The position numbers were made by a program, and so were the translations under genes. Source: Acidovorax sp. NCPPB 3576 (GTDB lineage: Bacteria > Pseudomonadota > Gammaproteobacteria > Burkholderiales > Burkholderiaceae_C). Taken from it: a DNA stretch of 64,000 bases. Of the stretch, positions 8,327-15,263 are shown in pieces. The stretch spans positions 1,790,501 through 1,854,500 of the forward strand of contig NZ_CP097267.1 in assembly GCF_028473605.1 (NCBI RefSeq), read 5' to 3'. Each line of letters starts with the position of its first letter. The stretch's first letter is position 1. The notes under the pieces are model-generated. The model was not told the DNA's origin, did no database searches, and was given only the letters and a program-made list of their open reading frames with translations.

Positions 8327-9109
8327 TCAGCGGGTCAGTTCGAGCCAGTTTTTGGGACTGCTCGTCTTGCCAATACGGGACTCCGTCGAAGTGGCGTGCG
8401 TCGCCTGCTGTCGGGCTTCAAGATCGGCCTCGGCTTGCATCCTGGTCGTGACCGCGTTTTGCTGTGCGATCAACAGGCCGCGAATCTGCAGGAGCTGGTT
8501 GGCCTGGTTGCTGGCAAGCTGGTTTGCAAACCCGATGGCCTGCATCTGGCCGCTTGCGCCCTGTGCCGCCGACTGAAGCCGTTCCAGCGTGCGCGAGTCC
8601 GAGGCGAGGTTTCTCTGCTGCTGTTCCAAGCCCTTGAACAGCGCATCATTGGCCTTCTTCTGGCTCTCGCTCGCCAGACGCCGGTTCTGTTCCATCGCTG
8701 CGCGCTCCGCGTCGCTGCATCCGCTGGCCGAGAAGCAGGGCGAAGATTTGTAGTAGCTCACGTCCTGGAACTTGCCGATGTAGCTGTCCAGGCTGCCGAG
8801 CTGGTTCTTGTAGTAGTCAAGCGTGTTGACGGCGTTCATCAATCCACTGATCGTTGACTGCGCCTGATCCCAGATATACGCGGCCGGCGCGACCGTGTTC
8901 TGGATCATGTTCTCGTACTGCTGGAGCTGAGTGCGGTACTGCTCGATCTGCTTGAGCGTCTGCGCCACGTTCTCGACGGCCGACATGACGGTCTGTGTCA
9001 GGTTGGCCCCGTCGATCACGGGAATGCCTGCAAGCACTGGGGTTGTAACGCCGGGAGCGGCGAGGGCAACCACCATGGCAACTTTAGCCGCTAAATTTTT
9101 CGTCTTCAT
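8327..9109 (-). CDS. trbJ: Conjugal transfer protein TrbJ (VirB5-like)
   Basis: A 260-residue periplasmic protein of the P-type transfer apparatus. An N-terminal signal peptide (MKTKNLAAKVAMVVALAA, then a predicted cleavage after VLAG) is followed by TQTVMSAVENVAQTLKQIEQY and long Gln-rich coiled-coil-prone helices typical of TrbJ/VirB5. AGGAGAG precedes the ATG. A perfect KorB operator (9083-9095) lies within codons 5-9, so repression and coding overlap. It is first in a trbJ-K-L unit that is known in IncP plasmids to include entry-exclusion functions. The protein ends in NWLELTR. Confidence 0.92.
   Translation of the reverse strand: MKTKNLAAKVAMVVALAAPGVTTPVLAGIPVIDGANLTQTVMSAVENVAQTLKQIEQYRTQLQQYENMIQNTVAPAAYIWDQAQSTISGLMNAVNTLDYYKNQLGSLDSYIGKFQDVSYYKSSPCFSASGCSDAERAAMEQNRRLASESQKKANDALFKGLEQQQRNLASDSRTLERLQSAAQGASGQMQAIGFANQLASNQANQLLQIRGLLIAQQNAVTTRMQAEADLEARQQATHATSTESRIGKTSSPKNWLELTR
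9083..9095 (-). promoter_or_regulatory. KorB operator (OB-type), copy 2, inside trbJ
   Basis: On the minus strand this reads TTTAGCGGCTAAA, perfect to the KorB operator. It begins about 14 bases after the trbJ ATG and encodes residues LAAK. KorB bound here would block transcription of trbJKL or read-through from upstream. Confidence 0.85.
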
Positions 9110-9139
9110 GCTGAACTCTCCTGTTGAAAAGAAATTGGG

Positions 9140-9514
9140 TCATCGTTTGGAGCGAGGCATAACGACTTCGCGCATGGCCTCATACATTTGATTTTGGTTT
9201 TGATCTATTTTTGAAAGCAGTGCGCGAATAGTCGATTCACCGAATCGGCGAGTCCGTACGTCGTCTGTAAGCCAAAGCTTTAGCAGTCCACCTAGCCGCC
9301 CTAAATCACCATTTATGCGAGCCAGTTCTTCAACGCGTTTGTTGTCGACAATAGATTTCACCTGATATCCCATTCCTAAATTCCGTAGAAATGTGGAAGT
9401 GCTGAGTCCAGTTGCTTTTGCCAGCGATGTGATTTCGTATTTCTCATCTGGCGTCACCCAAACATTAATGGGTGTGTGCCCTTTTCTGGTGGCAGCGGAT
9501 TTGCGCTCAGGCAT
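9140..9514 (-). CDS. traJ: Relaxosome/oriT-binding protein TraJ
   Basis: A 124-residue ribbon-helix-helix relaxosome protein; in RK2 (123 residues) TraJ binds the inverted repeat beside nic and recruits the relaxase TraI. The stretch ELARINGDLGRLGGLLKLWL followed by TDDVRTRRFGESTIRALL is close to the RK2 protein as remembered, as is INVWVTPDEKYEI at the N-terminus. Start 9514 (MPERKS) gives the family length; in-frame starts further upstream would lie within oriT. The oriT immediately upstream has the RK2 arrangement. The relaxase gene that should follow is missing; trbJ follows instead. Confidence 0.9.
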   Translation of the reverse strand: MPERKSAATRKGHTPINVWVTPDEKYEITSLAKATGLSTSTFLRNLGMGYQVKSIVDNKRVEELARINGDLGRLGGLLKLWLTDDVRTRRFGESTIRALLSKIDQNQNQMYEAMREVVMPRSKR

Positions 9515-9529
9515 GGCTGGTTGCATTTC

Positions 9530-9650
9530 GGCGGTAGCCGATTGCCTCGCAGAGCAGGACTCCCCGTTGAGCACGAAGTGCGAATAAGGGGATGGCGAAG
9601 AACATGAACCGGCTTGCCGGTACATGTACTTCGCCCATCCTGCCCGTACT
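9530..9650. other. RK2/IncP-type origin of transfer (oriT)
   Basis: On the minus strand the traJ-proximal part contains CCCCTTATTCGCACTT, GTGCTCAACGGGGAGTCCTG and CTCTGCGAGG in the same order and spacing as RK2 oriT as remembered. On the plus strand CTTCGCCCATCCTGCCCG matches the RK2 nic region (CTTCACCTATCCTGCCCG), giving a predicted nick between 9642 and 9643 (ATCCTG/C). A TraJ-site-like inverted repeat lies between. Confidence 0.88.
9597..9632. repeat. Putative TraJ-binding inverted repeat in oriT
   Basis: GAAGAACATGAACCGGC and GCCGGTACATGTACTTC form 17-base arms matching at 15 of 17 positions around a 2-base centre, ending 10 bp before the predicted nick. The position equals that of the TraJ site in RK2, but the arm sequence differs, suggesting co-evolved binding specificity. 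Confidence 0.75.
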
Positions 9651-9823
9651 TTCGCGCCATGAAGTACGCTGTCGCCGCGTCAACTTCATCGCCTCGATCA
9701 CGCTGCTTAACGAATGCAGCTGGCCTGCAGCGCGAAAATAGCGCTGACTGATCGAAAGTGTTGTGCCAGTAGCATTCAGGCAGCGCATTGATAGTGCATT
9801 GACTGAGTAGAAAAAGCGATTCG

Positions 9824-10159
9824 TCACAGCAGTTCGTCCCTCTTTGGGTTTGGACTGAATGAGAACGAAGTGGATGCATTCGCTGTTTTTGATTGGCTTT
9901 GGTTTCTCGTCTTTTTTGTACTTGTGCTTTTCTTGATATGGCGATGAACGTATTTGAGGAACGTTTCATAGCGGAATGAAACTCTCTTTCTTTCTCGCAA
10001 ATGTTCCCATATGGTTTTCAGCTCGAAGCCGGCATCTATTGCTTCGCGGACATTTTCAGAAACTGCGAGGAAAGACGCCAAGGTCGTAGCATGTGTCGAT
10101 TTATTTCCTTTGCGCTCACTTAACCATTCGGCTAGATCGTTTCGATAATTTCCCATCAC
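9824..10159 (-). CDS. traK: oriT-binding protein TraK homologue
   Basis: A 111-residue basic protein. The pattern LAEWLSERKGNK, then FLAVSENVREAIDAGFEL, then TIWEHLRERKRVSFRYETF, then a Lys/Ser/Thr-rich linker and a terminal FSFSPNPKRDELL agrees with RK2 TraK, which wraps the leading side of oriT. In RK2 traK points away from oriT; here it is on the same strand as traJ and its 3' end faces oriT, so the gene is inverted relative to that plan. The start overlaps the stop of the preceding 80-residue gene. Confidence 0.82.
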   Translation of the reverse strand: MMGNYRNDLAEWLSERKGNKSTHATTLASFLAVSENVREAIDAGFELKTIWEHLRERKRVSFRYETFLKYVHRHIKKSTSTKKTRNQSQSKTANASTSFSFSPNPKRDELL

Positions 10160-10398
10160 TCAGTTCCTTTTCTGATTAGATCGCCGGTGAGTAATTCGGC
10201 AACCGCATCCGTTGGAAAATGAACTCTACGTCCAATGTAAATCTTCCGGCTATTCAAGCTTATGGCCCATTCCTCTGTTCGCATGGCCAGGACCACACGA
10301 ACTCCTCCAGGCTTGCGTTTCAGAACAACCGCAAGTTCCTCTAAGGTCATTGTTGGTCCGTACTTCTGAAGAAGAAAATCGAGAGGGGTGGTCGCCAA
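10156..10398 (-). CDS. Small plasmid protein, probable DNA-binding (80 aa)
   Basis: An 80-residue protein read from a TTG start preceded by AGGTGAG at good spacing. The segment MTLEELAVVLKRKPGGVRVV resembles a helix-turn-helix of the AlpA/excisionase type, and RRVHFPTDAVAELL looks like the following wing. It is translationally coupled to traK (4-bp overlap), so a role in controlling or assisting the relaxosome is plausible. Family assignment is tentative. Confidence 0.6.
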   Translation of the reverse strand: MATTPLDFLLQKYGPTMTLEELAVVLKRKPGGVRVVLAMRTEEWAISLNSRKIYIGRRVHFPTDAVAELLTGDLIRKGTE

Positions 10399-10418
10399 AT
10401 TCTCACCTGTGACAGTTA

Positions 10419-10436
10419 ATCGAAGTTAATTTCGAT
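10419..10436. promoter_or_regulatory. Inverted repeat in divergent promoter region
   Basis: ATCGAA and TTCGAT flank a 6-base AT-rich centre in the 117-bp gap between the leftward traK unit and the rightward 227-residue gene. It is a candidate operator controlling one or both. No protein is assigned to it. Confidence 0.4.
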
Positions 10437-10515
10437 GAATTTTGTGCTGGTTTACGTTATATTTCCAGGTAATGGCAGGCGAAATTTACTACCCGGGCAA
10501 TTTGCCCTAATCATC

Positions 10516-11199
10516 ATGAAGTCGACCGCAGAGATACGCCGGCATATCGCACGCACCACAGCGTTACTTCGCATGCTGTGCGAGCGTGAAGGAATCACAT
10601 CAATTTACGGGTTTGCAGTGAAATACGATGCGTCGGCGGCGCCCGTGCACTTGACTCGCTATCACGGGAAAAATGGATGGCAGGCGTTATTTAAGGGCGT
10701 GCGGCCGTTATCCGCAGCCAGGCTGCGTGCGCTTTCTGCCGTAGAAGCGTGGTCAGATGCAACCACCCTCTATGAGAATGGCCCTGAGAATCTTTGGAGG
10801 GCGATGTGGGGGCCGCCCGACCAGCTCCGCCTTGTCATTGCGGACGAGCTAAACGAATGTCGAAGTTTCGATCAAGTTGTCGCTGAATTCGAGGGAGAGT
10901 TACTGCTGGCCCACGAATATCGCGCACCGCTGACCCTTGTGCATCTTGCGAAGGCAATTGCACTTTATCGATTGCAATACGAAATTCTCGGGTTGAGTGA
11001 TGCCGGCGTAAGCGGTGGTGTCGCACAATGCTTGTGCAATGAGGTCTTACAAGCGGAGATGGAGCGCCTGGGAGTCAGGCAAATGGTCAATGAGGAGTTG
11101 GCGAAGTTTCACAGAACTGGAGCCAATTACGAATTCACCTCTTTAACTGTGGCTGCTCGATGGGAGGCCGTTGCAGCACGGCTGGATTGGGTCAGTTGA
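10516..11199 (+). CDS. Hypothetical plasmid protein (227 aa)
   Basis: Not recognised. The protein begins MKSTAEIRRHIARTT; an in-frame ATG at 10435 is rejected because it lies in the putative promoter. Residues 1-60 contain a region (SIYGFAVKYDASAAPVHLTR) that could be a degenerate phage-repressor-like HTH. The rest is predicted helical, without membrane segments or signal peptide. It stands alone, divergent from the traK operon, and a KorB operator lies 43 bp past its stop. Base composition is lower in GC than the chromosome. A regulatory role is only a guess. Confidence 0.6.
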   Translation: MKSTAEIRRHIARTTALLRMLCEREGITSIYGFAVKYDASAAPVHLTRYHGKNGWQALFKGVRPLSAARLRALSAVEAWSDATTLYENGPENLWRAMWGPPDQLRLVIADELNECRSFDQVVAEFEGELLLAHEYRAPLTLVHLAKAIALYRLQYEILGLSDAGVSGGVAQCLCNEVLQAEMERLGVRQMVNEELAKFHRTGANYEFTSLTVAARWEAVAARLDWVS

Positions 11200-11242
11200 A
11201 CGCCAAGAAGGGGACGGCAGAGGTGTGCCCCCCTTCAAAAAT

Positions 11243-11255
11243 TTTAGCGGCTAAA
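11243..11255. promoter_or_regulatory. KorB operator (OB-type), copy 3
   Basis: Perfect TTTAGCGGCTAAA in the gap between the 227-residue gene and the 3' remnant of the IS-interrupted antitoxin-like gene. Confidence 0.85.
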
Positions 11256-11391
11256 GTTCTACCGCCCCCCAAGTGTCAATGAAACAGTAGATCTGACGGC
11301 CCTGCGGCTTGGCTACCCATTGTGAGGATTGGGGCCGTCCGCCGCAAGCATAGTTCGAAGCCGCGACTTGTAGCTCTCTACGATCTCTTTA

Positions 11392-12894
11392 GTCCGTCCT
11401 GAACAATTCCCAAGCTGTTGATCTGGCTTGCAGTTCTTCGGTTTGATGGACGCAGGATTTGCAAGGTATGGTTGTTCCAGTACCTGTTTTCTTGCAAATC
11501 GCCCCGAGGAGTTCGATGGGTCCGAAGCCTTCACAGCCGCAGAGCGGCGAGTTGTTCATCTCCCGGCTCGACGAGTTGATCAACATGCAGCACCCGCTGG
11601 TCCGACTGGCGGCGCTGATCGACTGGGCCGAGATCGAGCGCACGTTCGCGGTGTCGTTCACTTCTGTGCGTGGCCGGCCGGCCTTGCCGCCGCGCTTGGT
11701 CGCCGGCCTGCTGTACCTGCAGCACACGTTCGACGCCTCCGACGAAGCCGTGGTCAATACGTGGGTGGAGAACCCGTACTGGCAGTTCTTCTGCGGCGAG
11801 ACCTACCTGCAGACCGAGGCGCCCATCGATCCGTCGAGCCTGACGCGCTGGAGAAAGCGCATCGGCGAAGAAGGCGTGGAGACGCTGCTGGCCGCCAGCA
11901 TCGACGCTGCCCGCCAGGGCGGCGTGATCCAGAAGGCCAGTACGCAGCAGGTGATCGTGGACACCACGGTGATGCCCAAGGCCATTGCGCACCCCACCGA
12001 CAGCCGCTTGCTGGACAAGAGTCGCCAGCACTTGGTCAAGGCGGCCGAGGACAACGGACTGCGGCTGCGCCAGAACTACAACCGGGTGGCCCCTCGGTTG
12101 GCCGTGCAGATCGGGCGCTACGCGCACGCCAGGCAATTCAAGCGCATGAAGAAGGCCGTGCGCACGCTGCGCACTCGTGTCGGGCGGGTGCACCGCGAGG
12201 TGCAGCGCCAACTGCACGTGCTGCCCGAAGCGGCCAAAGCCAAGGTCCTGGACCTGCTGCAGCGCACAGGTCGCATCCTGACCCAGGCACCCAAGGACAA
12301 GAGCAAGCTGTACGCCCTGCACGCGCCCGAGGTGGAGTGCATCAGCAAGGGCAAAGCCAGGACACCCTACGAGTTCGGCGTGAAGGTCAGCATCGCCACC
12401 ACGCTCAAGGAAGGCCTGGTGGTGGGCATGCGCTCCATGCCGGGCAACCCCTACGACGGCCACACGTTGGCCCAGACGCTGGAGCAGGTGGGCATCCTCA
12501 CAGGCACGGACAGGCCGCCCGCCACGGCCATCGTGGACAAGGGCTACCGGGGTGTGGAGATCGAAGGCGTGCGCATCCTGCGCTCGGGCCAGAAGCGGGG
12601 CATCACGAGGACGCTCAAGGCCATGATCAAGCGAAGAAGCGCCATCGAGCCAGCGATAGGCCACATGAAGATGGACGGCAGGCTGGGTCGCAATCCGCTC
12701 AAGGGTGCGCTGGGCGATGCGCTGCATGCGGTGATGTGCGGCGCCGGGCACAACCTGCGCCTGATCCTGGCCGCGCTGCGGCTTTATTGCGTCCGATTCG
12801 GGCTGTCCATGCAGGCAGTCATCTCTGCACTGGTCGCAGCACCTGATGACCGCCGACCCGTCTGATGCTGAAAGCAGAATTGTTCAGGGCGGAC
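11392..12894 (+). mobile_element. IS5-like insertion sequence, 1503 bp
   Basis: Imperfect terminal inverted repeats begin GTCCGTCCTGAACAATTC on the left and GTCCGCCCTGAACAATTC on the right (read inward, 17 of 18 matching). A 6-bp direct repeat TCTTTA flanks it (11386-11391 and 12895-12900). One transposase gene fills the element. The intact ends, intact gene and restorable target gene indicate a fairly recent insertion. Its GC content is like the host chromosome and higher than the surrounding plasmid DNA. Confidence 0.9.
11516..12865 (+). CDS. IS5-family DDE transposase
   Basis: A 449-residue transposase: an N-terminal DUF772-like domain (LINMQHPLVRLAALIDW, then RPALPPRLVAGLLYLQ) and a DDE catalytic domain (VIVDTTVMPKAI with the first Asp; TAIVDKGYRGVEI with the second; RRSAIEPAIGHMKMDGR with the Glu). 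The start at 11516 (MGPKPSQ) has GAGGAG at 7-base spacing and is preferred to an ATG at 11459 near the terminal repeat. The central region around residues 180-260 is basic and helical. No frameshift is seen, so it is probably active. Confidence 0.92.
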   Translation: MGPKPSQPQSGELFISRLDELINMQHPLVRLAALIDWAEIERTFAVSFTSVRGRPALPPRLVAGLLYLQHTFDASDEAVVNTWVENPYWQFFCGETYLQTEAPIDPSSLTRWRKRIGEEGVETLLAASIDAARQGGVIQKASTQQVIVDTTVMPKAIAHPTDSRLLDKSRQHLVKAAEDNGLRLRQNYNRVAPRLAVQIGRYAHARQFKRMKKAVRTLRTRVGRVHREVQRQLHVLPEAAKAKVLDLLQRTGRILTQAPKDKSKLYALHAPEVECISKGKARTPYEFGVKVSIATTLKEGLVVGMRSMPGNPYDGHTLAQTLEQVGILTGTDRPPATAIVDKGYRGVEIEGVRILRSGQKRGITRTLKAMIKRRSAIEPAIGHMKMDGRLGRNPLKGALGDALHAVMCGAGHNLRLILAALRLYCVRFGLSMQAVISALVAAPDDRRPV

Positions 12895-13056
12895 TCTTTA
12901 ATCGTAGTTTCTCCGCGCACCCATTTTTCGCAGTCTTGTAATGCCTGAGCGTCTGGCTCATGTCCTTCCATGCGTTGGCTCGCAAGATTGCTGCGGATCG
13001 TGGCGCGACGTTCCCATTGTTCGACTGCAGATACGCGTTGGTGAACCATGGCTGAT

Positions 13057-13069
13057 TTTAGCGGCTAAA
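13057..13069. promoter_or_regulatory. KorB operator (OB-type), copy 4
   Basis: Perfect TTTAGCGGCTAAA ending 7 bp from the start codon of the interrupted antitoxin-like gene (start at 13049, minus strand), a classical operator position for repression of that gene. Confidence 0.87.
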
Positions 13070-13151
13070 AATATCTGTTTGGTTGAGACATGAGGGGCGA
13101 CCACAGGTTCCTAGGTGCTTGCTCATCGGCGTGAGGTTGTTTGAATCCATG

Positions 13152-13185
13152 GCGGTAATAATAAGAATATTATTATTCTCACCGC
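13152..13185. repeat. AT-rich inverted repeat between KorB site and origin
   Basis: Arms AATAATAA and TTATTATT around GAATA, flanked by GCGGT and ACCGC (offset by CTC), make a long imperfect hairpin in otherwise GC-rich DNA. It lies 200 bp from the iterons. Possible roles are an AT-rich unwinding element, a partition-like site or an operator; nothing in the window names a binding protein. Confidence 0.5.
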
Positions 13186-13383
13186 TATTGCGGCGAGGTG
13201 TGATTGCGCGTCTTATGGATCGGCAAAATCAGGGGCATATCCCCTTGGAGTAAAACCTGCAGGCGTCTGGCCATGAAGCTGTTGCGCCGGGTTCGCCCCT
13301 AAAGATATTCACAGCGCGAAGCCGCCCTCTTACAAGCAATAGATATAGGGAAAGCTAAAGGCAAAAACCTTACAGGTTTAGGG

Positions 13384-13596
13384 GAGGTCCGATTCCGCGA
13401 GCTTTTGGGGTCCGATTCCGCGCGTTTTAACTGCGGTGCCGGGGTCGGATTCCGCGCAGAAGGGGGTCGAGTTCCGCGTGGATAACTTCCCCGATCCACA
13501 GACTTGCCCACCGGTGTTACGTTCGTTACATCGGTGGCCTGTCAGCAGTGGATAAAAGGCAGCGCGAAGCGTCGGGTTGCGGGGTCCGATTCCGCG
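13384..13596. other. Iteron-type replication origin (oriV)
   Basis: Five copies of a 16-bp direct repeat close to GGGGTCCGATTCCGCG start at 13384, 13407, 13441, 13463 and 13581. Spacings of 22-23 and 34 bp put the first four on one helical face. DnaA-box-like GTGGATAA occurs at 13478-13485 and 13548-13555, and the AT-richer stretch 13321-13380 adjoins. The repA gene ends 90 bp away. Together these form a plasmid origin retained in the integrated element. Confidence 0.85.
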
Positions 13597-13685
13597 TGCG
13601 GTCGTGCCCAGCACTGCGCGGCCCTTCATGGTGCGGAAAGAGCGCGCGATGACTGCCCTCCGCAGGCCGGGCTAAGTGAAGGTGC

Positions 13686-14924
13686 TCAGGTTGGCTTGTA
13701 CGGAATAGGAGGAGGCGATGGCATTAACAAAAGGCCCCCAGTGACCTGTTTCACCCTGGCTTGCGGGTAGACGGCCAGCGCGTCACGCAAAGCCGGCAGG
13801 AACTTCTTCTTGAAGTCCTTGCCTGGCTCTTTGCCTTGATACTCCTGGCCAAACTGGTCGCGCAGATTGGCCCAGTACAGCCGTACCTGGCGTCCGGTGA
13901 TGCGGTGCAGTCTATCAGCGAGCATCGTGTAGACATCCATTGCCAGTGCCGATCCCCGGAGTGCTGACAAGGCTCTCACGTCGAGGGGCACGGCATGGTT
14001 TATCAAGGTCCGAAAATATTCATCCGAGAACGTCACAACGCCTGGCCACAAAGTGGATTGACTGTCGTGAGTGTTCAGCCATGCCTCAAACTTTTTGATG
14101 GGCTTACCTTCGTAGGTATACGCCTTTCCGGCAGCATTGAAACCAAGCGTCATGCAGCATGCGGAGAGCGCCTGCATCTGTATGCGAACCACCGTGTAGC
14201 CGCCTTTTCTGCCGCCGCTCGTGTCCTTGCCCAAAACTCGCAAGAACTCAGCGGCGCTGTGTCCGACTGGGATTTCAGGCGTCTTATGACGCACGGCGTA
14301 CGTGTTCATCCAAGCGAGCATGAGGCGCGGTGAAGCCCCGTAGGGGACGATCTGCTGCACAAATTGCTTTCCGTCCCACAGCTTGCCAGCGGCGACGTTC
14401 AGTCCAGCACCGCCGCATTGACGCTCGAACTCAAGGGCATCGACCCATTTGCCATCTGCTGTCTTGTGACCGACTTTCGAGCGAGGCAATCCAACTTGGC
14501 ACATGATGGCATGCATGAATGCCATGTCTTCGCCGCTTGGTCGTTCGTCGGCAATTTTCGCGGCGACGTCGATTACCTTGCCGTCGCGCTTCGGGCGTGC
14601 CGCCTTGGACGATACGAGGTCGCGTGCCGGCGAGTAGATCAGCGGCGCGGTGCCGACCTTCTTGTCTGCGCCCTGTTGTGTCAGTGCTTCGACCTGTGTC
14701 GCCTGGTCGAATAGATTACTGCCTTGCGGCCCTAACTTCACTGAACGCGTGAACGTGGTTGCGCGCGCTGCTGCGGTCTTTGCTGCCACCTCGGCCGCTG
14801 ATGTCGGGTCGATGCCGCCTGCGATCAGCTTGTCGCGGTATGCCGTCGCGTTGAAGTGTTCGGCAGTTGTTGGCGTACGTTCCCGCACCGACCGAACAGC
14901 GTCGGGACCAATAGGAAAAGCCAT
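13686..14924 (-). CDS. Plasmid replication initiator, RepA_C family
   Basis: A 412-residue protein resembling plasmid-encoded RepA initiators (RepA_C type): PLIYSPARDLVSSK, then FMHAIMCQVGLPRSKVG, then YGASPRLMLAWMNTYAVRHK, then a SALRGSALAMDVYTML segment and a C-terminal RLYWANLRDQFGQEY, typical of winged-helix initiators. It should bind the iterons found directly downstream of its stop. An HTH gene ends 3 bp before its start, so the two form one operon. Unlike IncP TrfA in length and motifs, it implies a chimeric backbone (IncP-like transfer and control, non-IncP replication). Confidence 0.85.
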   Translation of the reverse strand: MAFPIGPDAVRSVRERTPTTAEHFNATAYRDKLIAGGIDPTSAAEVAAKTAAARATTFTRSVKLGPQGSNLFDQATQVEALTQQGADKKVGTAPLIYSPARDLVSSKAARPKRDGKVIDVAAKIADERPSGEDMAFMHAIMCQVGLPRSKVGHKTADGKWVDALEFERQCGGAGLNVAAGKLWDGKQFVQQIVPYGASPRLMLAWMNTYAVRHKTPEIPVGHSAAEFLRVLGKDTSGGRKGGYTVVRIQMQALSACCMTLGFNAAGKAYTYEGKPIKKFEAWLNTHDSQSTLWPGVVTFSDEYFRTLINHAVPLDVRALSALRGSALAMDVYTMLADRLHRITGRQVRLYWANLRDQFGQEYQGKEPGKDFKKKFLPALRDALAVYPQARVKQVTGGLLLMPSPPPIPYKPT

Positions 14925-14927
14925 TGC

Positions 14928-15251
14928 TCAGCTCCTCGCAGGAGCAGAGGCTTGCCCGGTTACAGAGGACTGGACGCGCCGCTGTTTCGCCACCTGCTCG
15001 GCCTTCGTCGGCCGCCCGCGTCGTTGCGGCGGGCAATCCAGGACTGCAGGCGTTGGGTTCCGCGGCGAAAGCGTGACATGTTGAGCAAGCCACCGCTCAA
15101 CGTCCTCCGTACGCCAGAGAAGGCGTTTTGTGCCAGGTAGCCGGCACATTGGAGGGAGAGACTTCGGGTTGCGTGTCGCATCGCTGCGAATGCTGGCGAC
15201 GGACTTATGCAGGCAGGCGGAAAGCTGTTCTACGTTGAGTAGATTGTTCAT
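14928..15251 (-). CDS. Small HTH/excisionase-like DNA-binding protein
   Basis: A 107-residue protein. The N-terminal part MNNLLNVEQLSACLHKSVAS, followed by SLPPMCRLPGTKRLLWRTED, resembles MerR/AlpA-type helix-turn-helix domains (short HTH then a wing naming a site). The C-terminus is basic and proline-rich (RRGRPTKAEQVAKQRR). It lies directly upstream of repA on the same strand and could regulate replication or serve as the excisionase partner of the integrase. A second in-frame ATG at 15263 is possible. Confidence 0.65.
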   Translation of the reverse strand: MNNLLNVEQLSACLHKSVASIRSDATRNPKSLPPMCRLPGTKRLLWRTEDVERWLAQHVTLSPRNPTPAVLDCPPQRRGRPTKAEQVAKQRRVQSSVTGQASAPARS

Positions 15252-15263
15252 GGGCGAGACCAT

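Larger units (their letters stand above)
11313..13049 (-). pseudogene. VbhA-type antitoxin-like gene split by an IS element
   Basis: The 5' part (13049 down to 12895) and 3' part (11391 down to 11313) lie on either side of the IS. Removing the IS and one copy of the 6-bp duplication gives an uninterrupted 75-residue frame: MVHQRVSAVEQWERRA, then LASQRMEGHEPDAQ, then GETTIKEIVESYKSRL. This looks like the VbhA family; SQRMEG fits the (S/T)xxxE(G/N) motif by which such proteins inhibit Fic AMP-transferases. No Fic toxin gene is present, so it is an orphan. A KorB operator sits 7 bp upstream of the start. The intact gene was probably KorB-controlled. Confidence 0.75.

Noticed and set aside
9454..9969. 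Minus-strand frame running through oriT
   Set aside because: It overlaps oriT, traJ and traK in another frame and has no similarity.
13384..13596. Possible CRISPR array from regularly spaced repeats
   Set aside because: Units are about 16 bp with short, uneven gaps beside a RepA gene; they are replication iterons. No CRISPR array was seen elsewhere.
13299..13770. Short frames across the iteron region
   Set aside because: They are produced by the repeated iterons, lack ribosome-binding sites and conflict with the origin.
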